Shown here one piece after another: positions 1 through 8,976 of a DNA stretch of 14,284 nucleotides. The notes below the pieces were generated by a model, which saw nothing but the letters and a program-made list of their open reading frames with translations, ran no database searches and was not told the origin of the DNA. The DNA comes from Auxenochlorella pyrenoidosa (taxonomy: Eukaryota; Chlorophyta; Trebouxiophyceae; Chlorellales; Chlorellaceae). The number at the start of each line of letters is the position of its first letter. Positions within the stretch are counted from its first letter, which is position 1. The position numbers and the translations under genes are program-made. The stretch lies in NCBI GenBank assembly GCA_001430745.1, contig KQ482057.1, positions 1,536,910 through 1,551,193 of the forward strand. Reading direction: 5' to 3'.

Positions 1-2518
1 GCGCCGTCGCAAGCTGCGGCGGCAGAGCCTCCCCCAGCAGCAGCAGCGCAGCAGCGCCCCGATGCAGACACCCTGCTCCCAGCGGCAGCAGCGCAGCAGG
101 CCCCCGATGCTGACGACCTGCAGGACGGCGAGGGCGGCGACTTCCACGCCTTTTTCCGGCAGCAGTGGGGCCCCCGCTGGCGCCGTCTGTTTGCAGCGCT
201 GGCGGCGCCCACGCGCCACGTAGCCCTGCACAACGCGTTTCTGCTGCGGCCGCCTGCTGCGGGCGACCTGCCCGGCGGTGCGCCACTGCTGGCGGGTGCT
301 GGGCGCCACCCTGCGCTCGCGGCGGCGCTGCAGGCGGCCTCGGCAGCTGCGTGTGGGGCCGCTGACGGCGAGGACAGCTGGTGCAGCAGCAGCAAACGGC
401 CCGCAGTGCAGGCCTTGCACTGGGAGCCCGGAGAGTCCACCGGCGCGGCCCCCGCCGCCGGCTACCCGCCACCACCCGCGGATGCTGCCACCGGGTTGAG
501 CACCCACTACTGGCTGGACCCCGCCAGCCTGCTGCCGCCGCTGCTGCTGGGGGTGCGGCCAGGGCAGCGTGTGCTGGACATGTGTGCGGCCCCCGGGGGC
601 AAGTCGCTGGTGCTGGCGCAGCTGCTCTTTGCTGCACAGCATGCGGACGCTGTGGCAGGGGGAGCAGGCGGCGCTGCAAGCGCCCTCGAGGCCAGCCACA
701 GCGGCGGCAGCCAGGCGAACGGGGGCCGGCAGAGAGCTGCCGAATGTGGAGCAGAGGTCGGCGACACCTACAGCGGGCACCTCGTGTGCAACGAGCTGGA
801 CACTGGGCGGAGGGGGCGGCTGCTGCGGGTGCTGAAGGCCTACGTCCCGGCAGACGTGCGGCAGCACATGCGGTAGGTTGGACCGGTGGGCTTGACCTCG
901 TGTTGGCTGTGTTGCCTGCAGGGCCCTGCCTTCCCAGGCTTCAGGGGCGCCGCACTGCAAGGGCCACCGGCCCCCCTCTGTCCCCCTTCTGGCGCTTTTA
1001 TCCATTCTCAGCTGGGCTGACCCGGCGCGCCCTGGCCGCCTCCCTCGCGTGCTCCCCACCCCCCGGCCTGCAGTGTGACGCCGCACGATGCGGCGGCCTG
1101 GTGGGGCCGGCAGGAGGCGGAGAGCTTTGACCGAGTGCTGCTGGACGCGCCCTGCTCCTCGGGTGGGTGCTGCACCGGGCAGCCCAGCTGGCTGGGTGGT
1201 CAACAAGCCGACGGCGCAGGCCCATGTCCGACGCGGCGCCTGGGCAGCTTGGCAGGGCGGCCAGGCGGGAGGCCTGCATGTCGCTGCCGCCTGCCCACTT
1301 GCTCCCTGCTCTGCGGCGCCGCCAAACATCTCTGCAGCAGAGCTGCACCGGCCCTCCAGCCCTGCCCCTGGCATGAGTTGGCTCCCCCGCCTGGGCTGCC
1401 TGCCAACACGCGCCGCCATGTGATGCGCCGGCCGCGTTCTTGGGCTCTTGCAGTCCTTAGCCACCCCTCGTGTGCCTGCACACATGCATGCAGACCGGCA
1501 CGTCGTGCAGCAGGCGGCGCAGCGCGGCGCCACCGCTGTGCCGCGGGCGGCCTGGTCGGCGCAGCGCTGCCGCCGCATCGCGCGCGACCAGGCCCGGCTG
1601 CTGGCGGCGGGCGTCAAGGTGCGGCCCGCTGAGCCGAGAACAGTGCGCTTGACGCCGGGGCTGTGCGCATTCGAACATGCTGCATGGTCTGCGCGCTGTT
1701 GTGCTGCCTGCGCTCGACCCCCGGTCCGCCTGGATCCGAGGCCTGCTGGCACCCCACCCCGCATGCCCGGCTGCCTTTGCTGCCTCCTGCCCTCCAGGCG
1801 CTGCGCCCCGGCGGCCGCCTCGTGTACAGCACCTGCAGCATCGCTGAGCTGGAGAATGACGAGGTGTGCGGAAGGGCGCAGCTGGGTGCTGCGCTTGTGG
1901 GGGAGGGCAGGGGGAAGTTGGCATGGAGGGTATGCCGTGCGCACGCGCCGCATCCTCCTGGGTGCTGCGCCCGTGGCTCATGGCACGCTCGATGCAGCCG
2001 CGCATGGCAAATGCATGCTGGCATAAACTGGTGACGTGAACAAACAGCGCAGTGTGCCTACAGGTTCGACACAGTCCAGCCTCTCAGTCGCGCTTTGGCT
2101 CCCTTGCCAGCAGGTGATCGACCGAGTACTCGACAAGGCGGGAGGCAGCCTGGCAGTGATCTCGCACACCCTGCAGCCACCCAGCGCCAGCGTGCTCAGC
2201 GGCCGCGCCGACAGTGGCAGCACGGCCTGCGGCTACGGAGCAGCAGCAGATGGAGGCCCGGCGGCCAAGGGGGCCGCGGCGGCGCTGCTGGCTGCCCTGG
2301 CGGGCATGGGCGCTGAGCGCACGCGGCACGGCTGGCTCCTGCTGCCCGACGCCACCTCCCCGCCCTGCGGGCCCATCTTCCTGGCTGTGCTGCACAAGGC
2401 GGCCAGCAGCGAACTGCGCCGGGTCAAGGTGAACAAGTATGCGCGGCAGAGCCGCGAGGGCGGCGGCGCCGGCGGCGCGAGCAGTGCGGATGGCGCAGAC
2501 GGCGGTGGCCAGGCCTGA
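1..2518 (+). CDS. NSUN-family RNA (cytosine-5) methyltransferase, NSUN3/4-like, 5' partial
   Basis: Coding exons are <1-872, 1074-1162, 1494-1618, 1798-1863 and 2114-2518 (stop TGA). Phases join cleanly and give 518 visible residues. No in-frame ATG occurs before the conserved region, so the start lies upstream. SAM-dependent NOL1/NOP2/Sun enzymes make m5C in rRNA or tRNA. Visible motifs are FHAFFRQQWGPRW at residues 48-60 (an N-terminal block typical of the NSUN3/4 branch), STHYWLDPASLLPPLLLG, the SAM-binding motif I DMCAAPGGKS (193-202), CNEL (263-266), DRVLLDAPCSSDRHV with the motif IV cysteine at 318, and LRPGGRLVYSTCSI with the motif VI catalytic cysteine at 375. The two key cysteines sit on different exons, and intron 2 splits the Asp codon after DAPCSS. 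A Gly/Ala-rich insert of about 40 residues separates motif I from CNEL, and the C-terminus carries a Gly/Ala-rich tail. NSUN3 and NSUN4 act in mitochondria; organellar action here is inference, because the targeting region is missing. Family call is firm, subtype less so. Confidence 0.93.
37..114 (+). repeat. Short tandem repeat inside the N-terminal coding region of the methyltransferase
   Basis: Visible residues 13-23 (AAAAQQRPDAD) are repeated at residues 28-38 (AAAAQQAPDAD), with TLLP between them. The DNA is also repeated, built on GCAGCAGCGCAGCAG. This is a low-complexity Ala/Gln segment ahead of the conserved FHAFF block. It is probably a disordered spacer downstream of a targeting peptide that lies outside the window. 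Confidence 0.8.
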
Positions 2519-3021
2519 GGCTGGCGTGCACCACACTGCACTTGCTTGATGCACCCTCACCCCCATGTGACGGTCTGCCACTCCCAGGCAGCCCCCAGGC
2601 CGGCGCCCCAGCCAAGGGTTTCAGAGCTGTGCATGGCCTGGCGATGTGTACAGTGGGTGAGATGCATGCCTTGATGGAGGTGGGTCTGTGGGTGGCACAA
2701 ACCTGCAGCCAGCAGCACTGAGGGCTGCTGCCAGGAGGCGCGACAGCCCTCGTGACAGTGGCAAGGGCAGACCAGGGATTGGCAGATCATGCAGTGCACG
2801 TGGGTATAGACTCTAATAGGGCTGCGGAAGGAGCCAAAATCGCGCACCAGTGCTCAAAGCCGCGAAGGAAGGGATGAGGGAGCGTGAGGCCGGCGCTCCA
2901 TGCGGCAGTGTGGTGCCAACCGTCAATGCAGCATTCACAGCACAATTGCTTGCTGCTCCCAGCAAATCAACTTGCACTGCTCGTTGCAAAAATTCTTGAA
3001 ACGGTGGCTTCATACATGCAC

Positions 3022-3048
3022 GTGCAGAACTCAAATTTGAGTTTGCAC
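3022..3048. repeat. Near-perfect palindrome in an AT-rich pocket
   Basis: The core AACTCAAATTTGAGTT (3028-3043) is a perfect 16-bp palindrome. The flanks GTGCA (3022-3026) and TGCAC (3044-3048) pair as well, leaving only G3027 unpaired, so 13 base pairs form with one bulge. It lies about 105 bases upstream of an ATG at 3153 in a context otherwise poor in A/T. It could be a dimeric factor site, a cruciform-prone element or a transposon scar; nothing here decides which. Confidence 0.85.
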
Positions 3049-3152
3049 CACCCTGGCGCGCCACGCTGTGACCCCGGCTCCTACTCTAGGCCTTGAAGCG
3101 GCTAACCTGCCCCGCGACACCCTATTGCACACACACATCCGCAGCACTCACC

Positions 3153-4194
3153 ATGCAGCATCATCTGAGGGCAAGGGAGCCCCTGTTGCAGGCTATGGGC
3201 GCCATCGGTATGGGCCCTGGAGCGCTGGGTCGCAACGGCGGCAGGCTTACATGCTCAGCTGTGGCGATATGCACGGCCACGCGCAGAAGTGAGGTGATCA
3301 ACGCGGCTGCGTAAGATACAGGCTGCCCGACGCCAGAACATTGAAGGTGCGGAACGCAGGCCGCCACTCTCCCCCTCACACGGACCCAGATGGTGTGCGA
3401 GTGCCATTGGCTGCCGCGGCACTCCTGCCGACAAGCATGCATGGTGCATGCGCCGTCGCGGGCCGTTGCCGCGCTGTGTCAACTAGCGCTTCTGGAAGCT
3501 CTTCCTCACACTATTGCGCATGGACTTTCCCTTTGTGCAGCTTCCCTGAGGTTTGCAAATGAGTCCAACAGTGTGACTGGAGCGACGAAACCTGCCCAAG
3601 GTGAGCGCTTGCTGTGGCTGTTTGCTCCCTCTGCTCTCCTGTGCTGCTGCATGTCCTGGACTGCCCGTGCCCATCCCAGCCGGCGTTGAGGATACCCAGG
3701 GCTCCCTCTACTGACTAAAAACGTTGAGGACAAAACCCGCCACGGAATCGATTATTGGCAACACTGAGCCGGAGTGCTGCACCCGCACGGCTTGCCTCTG
3801 CTTGCGCCCTGCACCCATGTTGCTGCACCCCGGCAGCTGCGTTGCTGCCCCGCGCCCCTCTCTGAGCCCCGCGTGGAAGGCCTCTGGCCGCTGAAATGCG
3901 GGGTATGAAAAGGCGGCGAGAGCGGACTGCTGGCAGCCGGGTGCATCCTAGAGGGGGCCCGTGCCTGCTGTGGCCGGGCCCCCGCTGCCCTGGCGGCAGC
4001 CACATCCACACCCCCCACACCCCTTGCTCCCTTTCTCATCGCTTCCACCGCTGCTGCGCATCCCGGCTCCCTGCCCCCTTCCTGACCCGCCTCTGCCTGC
4101 ACCCCTCAACGCGCGCCTGTCGAATGCGCAGGGCAGCTCGGTTCGTCTGCTGGCGGGTATGCTGGCGTCACGGCGTTGAGCCCGTTGGGGCAAG
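3153..4194 (+). other. Tentative exon candidates of an unrecognised gene
   Basis: An ATG at 3153 opens 45 codons (MQHHLRAREPLLQAMG...) and stops at 3288 before a GTGAGG donor. Position 3541 follows a pyrimidine-rich TTTCCCTTTGTGCAG acceptor; 3541-3600 is open in the phase required (phase 1 in, phase 1 out) and ends at CAAG|GTGAGC. A third piece, 4132-4194, is again phase 1 to 1 and ends CAAG|GTGAGG. Joined, they give 45+19+20 codons plus split codons with no stop. Against this: no homology that I recognise, weak G/C preference at third positions, a 531-bp second intron, and no convincing continuation after 4194. I treat it as a hypothesis only. Confidence 0.15.
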
Positions 4195-4604
4195 GTGAGG
4201 TGAGGGTGTCCATGGCGGTGGCGCGCACTCCGATGCGCTGCGTGTGCCTGCACGACCACCCTCCCTGCACAGCACCCTGCATGCACCGCCCATGCATCCC
4301 GGTCTCTTATAGAGGCGTTGCTTGGCGCACGTCCACTCCCGTTGTGCGCCAGGTGTCGTGGGGGACCCAGAGCATGCCTTGCAAAGCCAGACCTAAACCA
4401 GCACAGGCTCTGTACTTAGCCGGCCCGAGCTGACCTGTCTCGCTGGCACATCTCCTGCCCGCTGCACCCGTATCCATGCACACCTGTATGCTGCACCCAG
4501 CCCGCTGCACAGCCCGCTGCGCACCACCTCGCGCGACCCTGCTGGTTGCTGACGCCCTCCGTCTGTCCCCCTACGCCTGCGTGCAATGGTGTTGACACAG
4601 CCTC

Positions 4605-4632
4605 CAGATGACACACCGGCGCCTGTCATCTG
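4605..4632. repeat. 9-bp inverted repeat (potential hairpin)
   Basis: CAGATGACA (4605-4613) is matched by its reverse complement TGTCATCTG (4624-4632) across a 10-base GC-rich spacer. A stem of this length is not remarkable in a window of 14 kb and may be chance. Confidence 0.6.
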
Positions 4633-5747
4633 ATGCCACGCGACAGCGTCGCCCAGCATGCCTGCCATCTCACCGGTGAGCCTGGGACGCCTGCCGCGCC
4701 TGCCGCGCCCGTGTCCGCAGCACCCCCCACCCCGCGCACTGCTTGGCTGTGCAGCAGCCCAGGGCTGCCGCTGCAGGCGCCCACCACGCACGCTCCCAAA
4801 CCCCGGGCAGCTGAGCCACCCAGTGCTTTGCATGTCCCTGTCTCGCGTGCAACATCAGCAGCGGAGCGCAGTGTTGCGGCCCGCGCCGCCTGAGCCGGCC
4901 TCGCCGTGTCATACGTCGCTCCCACACCCCCCCTTCCAACCTCTGCACATGCCGCAGGCGACCCAAGGCCCTGCTCACTGGCTGCCCGCACCAAAGGTGG
5001 CTGAGCTGGAGAGCTGCCAGCTTGCAAGAGGTGCGGCGGGGCGCTGGCTGATCTTGGTGCAGCGAGCCACTTCTGCCTGTACAGCCAGCCCCCTGCCGGC
5101 ATGCGTGCACGCGTGGAGCCTTCTTGCCACGGCCGTGGGAGCGCCTCGGCGCTGTGACCTCGGCTGTCCAAAGAAGGCTCAGAGCAAAGCTGTACCGGGC
5201 ACTTAGGAAGCCGGGGCGGGCGCTCCTCCCACTGCCCCCTCGGTGCCGAGTGCTGATGCCCACATACCCTCTTGGCTGCGCTGCATTCATTGCGTGTCTC
5301 AAATGTTATCCCATTCTTGCCTAGAGGGCACTATGGAAGTGCTGAGCCTCATGCCGGTGTGCAAGAAGCTGACTGTTTGCCTTGGCCCTTCTGTGCTGCT
5401 CCAGGTGGCATCACGGCCTCGGCCGCCCCACAACCTGTTCTGCCTGCACTGGAGCTGCCTGCCTGGCCGCGTTGAACCAGGTAAGCTGTTCACGATGTCG
5501 TGTTTTCCCTCAAATTTTGCTCCGCTGTGGCTCTGCATCACCAATCCTCTTGCGCTGCCGCGCCATGCCCCCTGCGGCCAGTCGCCTCGCCTTGCCGCCG
5601 CGCTCTGTGAGGAAACCCAACCTATTTTGATAAGGAAGTGCCGTCTGAACTTTAGTGAGTGCACACATGGGTCCCTGAGAGCCGGCGCAAGCGCACCGTT
5701 TCTTCTCCCCAGCCTTCTACTGCACGCATCCGGCTTTCTCCCCTGCT

Positions 5748-5790
5748 ACCCCCCCACCCCCACCCCCACCACCACCCCCACCCACCCCCC
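5748..5790. repeat. C-rich low-complexity tract
   Basis: A run of CCCCCA/CCA units with almost no G or T. Read on the + strand in one frame it would encode a polyproline stretch preceded by AFYCTHPAFSPAT, but I found no supporting exon context. The complementary strand is G-rich. Confidence 0.85.
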
Positions 5791-5823
5791 GGCGCACGGT
5801 GCACCTGCGCTGACGACAGCCAG

Positions 5824-6640
5824 CCCTCCCGGAACCTTCCTGCTTCCACCCCTCTGGCCTTGTGCCAGACATCCCGGGCTTTCCGAGCAGCCTGCGCCTC
5901 TGCATGCGGCTCCTGCGCTGCCTGCCTCGTTGTGTTTGCCGTGAGGAACCCCGCCCGACCTGTCCTTTCCTGCGACAGACTTGCTGGCCTGCTGCCAGAC
6001 ACTGGGCCCCCTGAGCAACTACCTTCACACACCGCAATTGCCTGTTCCCATAGTCTGCCCCTCATGTGCACTAGCGCTGTGATGACAGCTGGGCCTTCAG
6101 TCGTGGTTTCCTGCCACGCACCCGCTGGTTCCCCCATGCCAGACAGCAAGCCCTGCTGAGCGCTACCTCTTCCCAACCTGCTGCCCTCGTCGCCTCTTGC
6201 TCAGTGTCAACTGTGAAGCTCTGCCGTGTGTTTGCTCTCCTCTGCTGCAGGCTCTGGGTAGAGGTCGAAAGCGTGATCGATGATTGGCTGCGTGTTTGCA
6301 GGACCACCGACAAACGTGAGTTTGATTTGCCCTCTTTGACTTGGCTGCATATCTTTCTGCTGCCATTCTGCATAGCCTCCATGACTGCTGCCATGAAGAC
6401 AGCTAGCCCCCTGGGTGCCTTCCTGCCACCCACTGCTCAGGCGCACCCCTGCCTGACAGTCCCGGGCTGCTGAGCAGCAAACAGCTTGTGCCAACACCGC
6501 TGCGCCGCTGCTGTGCCTGATGCCACATGTGTACCTCTGCAAGGACGACGCCCGCCCCTCAGGGAGCCTTCCTGCCTCCCAAATCCCAGCACACCATTGC
6601 TGCACCCGGGGCTGCTGAGCAGATGCTGCTTATGTGCTGC
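5824..6640 (+). repeat. Diverged repeat family, at least three copies
   Basis: Segments beginning at about 5824, 6405 and 6552 share an ordered set of blocks: CCCCTGGGTGCCTTCCTGCC or a close variant, then a spacer, then CCCGGGCTGCTGAGCAG or a close variant. The copies at 6405 and 6552 are about 148 bp apart and align through both blocks. The copy at 5824 is more diverged. Weaker matches to the same blocks appear near 6090-6160 and 7585. The origin is unknown; it could be an old tandem array or transposon remnants. Confidence 0.55.
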
Positions 6641-7002
6641 ACGTCGCCAGCCTGCATCTCGCTGGGCATGCGGGGCGGGGCGCGCCGAGCGTGTGCACGT
6701 GGATTGACCGCCCGGCCCGTGAGGGATCTTATTGGAATTACCGACTGAGGCTTACAAAAGCCATGCAGACATCTATGGCTGTTGCTGAGGCCCGGCTGGT
6801 CACTCCCTGGGCGGCCCCGCCCGCTGCCCACGCTGGGGCGCGCTCCAGCCAGCCATGCCCCGCCATGACATTGTTTGGCTGAGCTCGCCCCCATGTGCCT
6901 CCATCCTCTTTCTTGTTTTGCAGCCTCCCAACCTGAGGAGCAGATGGAAGATTGGCTGCCAGAGTTTTGGCAGGAAAGAGGTGTGTTTGGCAGCTGCCAG
7001 CC

Positions 7003-7088
7003 GCCCCCCCATTGGCGCCCCTGCCACCCTTGTCCCCTAGCTGCCCTGCACCCCTGCCCTGCCCCTCCCTTTATCCATGCGCCCATTC
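7003..7088 (+). repeat. Copy 1 of a duplicated C-rich segment
   Basis: Starting at TGGCGCCCCTGCCAC (7013), roughly 48 bases match the segment starting at 8184 with about four mismatches. The similarity continues with gaps through a CCCTGCCC-rich part to CCATGCGCCC, against CCACGCGCCC in the other copy. The two copies lie 1.17 kb apart in the same orientation. Confidence 0.75.
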
Positions 7089-7654
7089 TTCCCCCTGAGA
7101 CGAGGCACAGCGTGCCGCATGGCAAAAGGGGGCCCCAAGAGGCGCAGAGGCAAACGGGTGTTGAGTCGGAGGGCAGAGGGGCGGCCCAGGTCGCCCCAGC
7201 GAACCACTCCGAATTAGATCCCGATATATCTTCCAGCATGGAACCAATCTCTGCTTGCCCCTGCATGACTGCTGGCATTAAAATGTCAAAGCTTCTGCTT
7301 GCCATGCGCTCGTGCAGGCTGCCCCCTCCTCTCCACCAACTCACGCCTGCTCCGGCTCCACCTTGCTCAAGCCGGAAGCATACCCCCCAAGGTGCGACGC
7401 GCTCCTGCTTGCTGTCCTCTTCAGTTTTGCCCTTCCAACTTACCGCCGCCGAATGCATTTCTGCTTCTGAGCGGCCCGAAGGGCTGGGGGCGTGAGCGAC
7501 ACTTTCCCCAACAGATCGACGCTGACGACAGCCTAGCTGTATCTTGTTTTACTCAACATGCCAGATCCACCTGATCCCCGCCCGCCCCTCTTGGGAGCCT
7601 GCACGCCCCCATGCTGTGTGCCGCTGCTTTGCCTGCGTGGACTCTGCTGCACAT

Positions 7655-7732
7655 GCCTGCCCGCCTGCCCGTCGCGCGCCTGCTCATCCGCCTGCCCGCC
7701 TGCCGGCCCGCCTGCTCATCTGCCCCGCCTGC
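7655..7732 (+). repeat. Imperfect GCCTGCCC tandem tract
   Basis: Repeated GCCTGCCCGCC-like units are interspersed with TGCTCATC, which occurs twice (7681 and 7713). This is simple-sequence DNA without a coding signal. Confidence 0.7.
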
Positions 7733-8173
7733 ACACTGCGGCCCTATCTGTTCCAATGATTACACACATAGATGACGAGACTGATCCATTCAATATCTGC
7801 TGACAACCGAGGCATTTGCATGAGGACAGCTTTTGGCCGTTGCTGCTTCACAAGCTTCACCCGCCGCATTGTTGGCAGCGTATCAAGCTGCGCTGCATCC
7901 AACCCATCCCGCAGGTGGCTCAGCATGGCGGCAGGAGCACAGCGCGGCAGGTTGCAACGCCGCCCAGTCTGCCCTCTTTGTGGGCAGCACCTGCCCGGCT
8001 TGTGGAACCGATGCCTGCCACCAGCGGATTCAGGCGGCGCAGCCAGATGATTCGCATCGATAATTGCCAACACCTTTCTTGTTGTAACTGGAACAATGAG
8101 ACGCATGAGCAGGAAGCGCTGAAAGATGCCATACCTAAGCGGGGAGGGCTGAGACCGCTGCCGTGAGACAGGT

Positions 8174-8276
8174 GCACCCCCGCTGGCGCCCCTGCCACAC
8201 TCGTCCCCTGGCTGCTCTGCACCCCTGCCCCTGCAATCCCTGCCCTGCCCCTGCCATCCTCCACGCGCCCGCTTTT
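8174..8276 (+). repeat. Copy 2 of the duplicated C-rich segment
   Basis: This is the partner of 7003-7088. It differs mainly by an internal expansion of CCCCTGC units at about 8222-8255 and ends in a GCTTTTTCAG that could act as a splice acceptor. No exon that I can recognise follows. Confidence 0.75.
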
Positions 8277-8280
8277 TCAG

Positions 8281-8976
8281 TTGGAAGGTGATGCACCTTA
8301 CATCAACGTGGGTTGCATCAGGGGGATGCGCATGCACCGGTTTCTGTGTTCTGGGCAAAGGGGCACTGTGGGGTGAAGGGGAGGTACCAAGGTGGCGCGC
8401 AGAAGGCGGGGGTATGGGCACACAGCAGAGGGGCCATGGGTTGGTTGGGTTGGGCCTCGGGGAGGTGGCATCGCGCCACATTGGGCGATAAAATGCAGCA
8501 GACTGGACGTGTTGGGATGCTAGAGTCGCGTCACTTACGTTCGGCGCGGCTGGTGGGGAACCGGGAAACGAGCAAGGTAGGTGAAGGTATCCAGAAAACT
8601 GAAGGAATCAAAGCGGGATGAGGATGGGTACATGACAGCGCAAGTGAAGGGTGGTAGGTGCGGTTGTACGTAAGATGCAGTACGGTGAGCGCGTAGGCCG
8701 GGAACGTAGAACGGAAAGAAGGGTGGGTGAGGATATGGCAAAGGGAAATCCCGGCGAGAGCAAGTGGAAAAGAAACAGGGGCAGAATTGGCCGGGGGGCA
8801 GGAGGATTGGGGGTTCATGGCGGTGAGGTGAGCATGTCAGGTGTGAGGTAGCGTCACGCGACCGTATGGCTAAGCTAAATCACAGCTGTTGTGCTGCAGG
8901 GTGTGTGGTGAGCGCAGGCATGCCTCGAGGTGCGCGGTACCTCTGCCACCCAAGACGAGCAGCACAGCAACCTCCC
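8281..8976 (-). other. 3' flank and probable 3' UTR of the modular surface-protein gene
   Basis: No convincing coding region is visible. The stretch 8520-8860 is markedly purine-rich on the + strand (pyrimidine-rich in the sense of the - strand gene), and its open frames are low-complexity. On the - strand a TGTAA, the polyadenylation motif of many green algae, lies at 8302-8298, about 675 bases after the stop codon at 8979-8977. It is the only one I saw in this flank and is weak evidence for the transcript end. Confidence 0.4.

Larger units (their letters stand above)
2519..5300. other. Intergenic stretch downstream of the methyltransferase, no confident gene
   Basis: I see no recognisable protein on either strand. 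Open frames here are short and lack the GCG/CTG/CGC-heavy codon use of the two flanking genes. The first few hundred bases should contain the 3' UTR of the methyltransferase, but I found no TGTAA polyadenylation motif close to its stop. An AT-rich pocket at about 2938-3050 contrasts with the GC-rich surroundings and holds a palindrome. Several splice-like boundaries (3540/3541, 3600/3601, 4131/4132, 4194/4195, 4675) are the only hints of a gene. Confidence 0.6.
5301..8280. other. Intergenic repeat-bearing stretch, no confident gene
   Basis: This stretch has lower GC than the genes and is pyrimidine-rich on the + strand. It contains several mutually similar segments (entered separately) and splice-like sites such as GAACCAG|GTAAGC at 5481, TTCTCCCCAG at 5712, GCTGCAG at 6250, CAAAC|GTGAGT at 6315 and TTTTGCAG at 6923. 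The frames between them do not join into a protein that I recognise. The longest open frames (5243-5944 on the + strand, 6559-7458 on the - strand) show no domain and no codon bias. The layout fits decayed or non-coding repetitive DNA better than an ordinary gene. Confidence 0.55.

Noticed and set aside
1075..1632. Unspliced reading of the second methyltransferase exon into a 185-residue frame
   Set aside because: The frame leaves the family pattern directly after DAPCSS. Splicing at 1162/1494 restores DRHV, as expected for NSUN enzymes.
3551..3600. CDWSDETCP, reminiscent of an LDL-receptor class A repeat
   Set aside because: A stop (TGA) lies a few codons upstream in the same frame, the rest of the LDLa cysteine pattern is missing, and the alternative frame of the same piece fits the neighbouring exon phases better.
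5243..5944. A 233-residue open frame on the + strand
   Set aside because: It runs across splice-like sites and the C-rich tract, its composition is low-complexity, and no motif is recognisable.
6251..6978. Two similar exon-like pieces (IDDWLRVC at about 6280 and MEDWLPEF at about 6950)
   Set aside because: Both contain GATTGGCTGC and are flanked by AG and GT, but their phases differ and they cannot be joined to each other or to neighbours without stops.
6559..7458. A 299-residue open frame on the - strand
   Set aside because: No recognisable domain, repetitive Gly/Trp/Ser-rich composition, no codon bias like the neighbours, and it overlaps diverged repeats. Long chance frames are expected in GC-rich DNA.
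3747..8074. Similar 20-mers at 3747 and 8055 (ATCGATTATTGGCAACAC-like)
   Set aside because: About 16 of 20 bases match, with no extended flanking similarity or terminal repeats, so there is no support for the ends of a mobile element.
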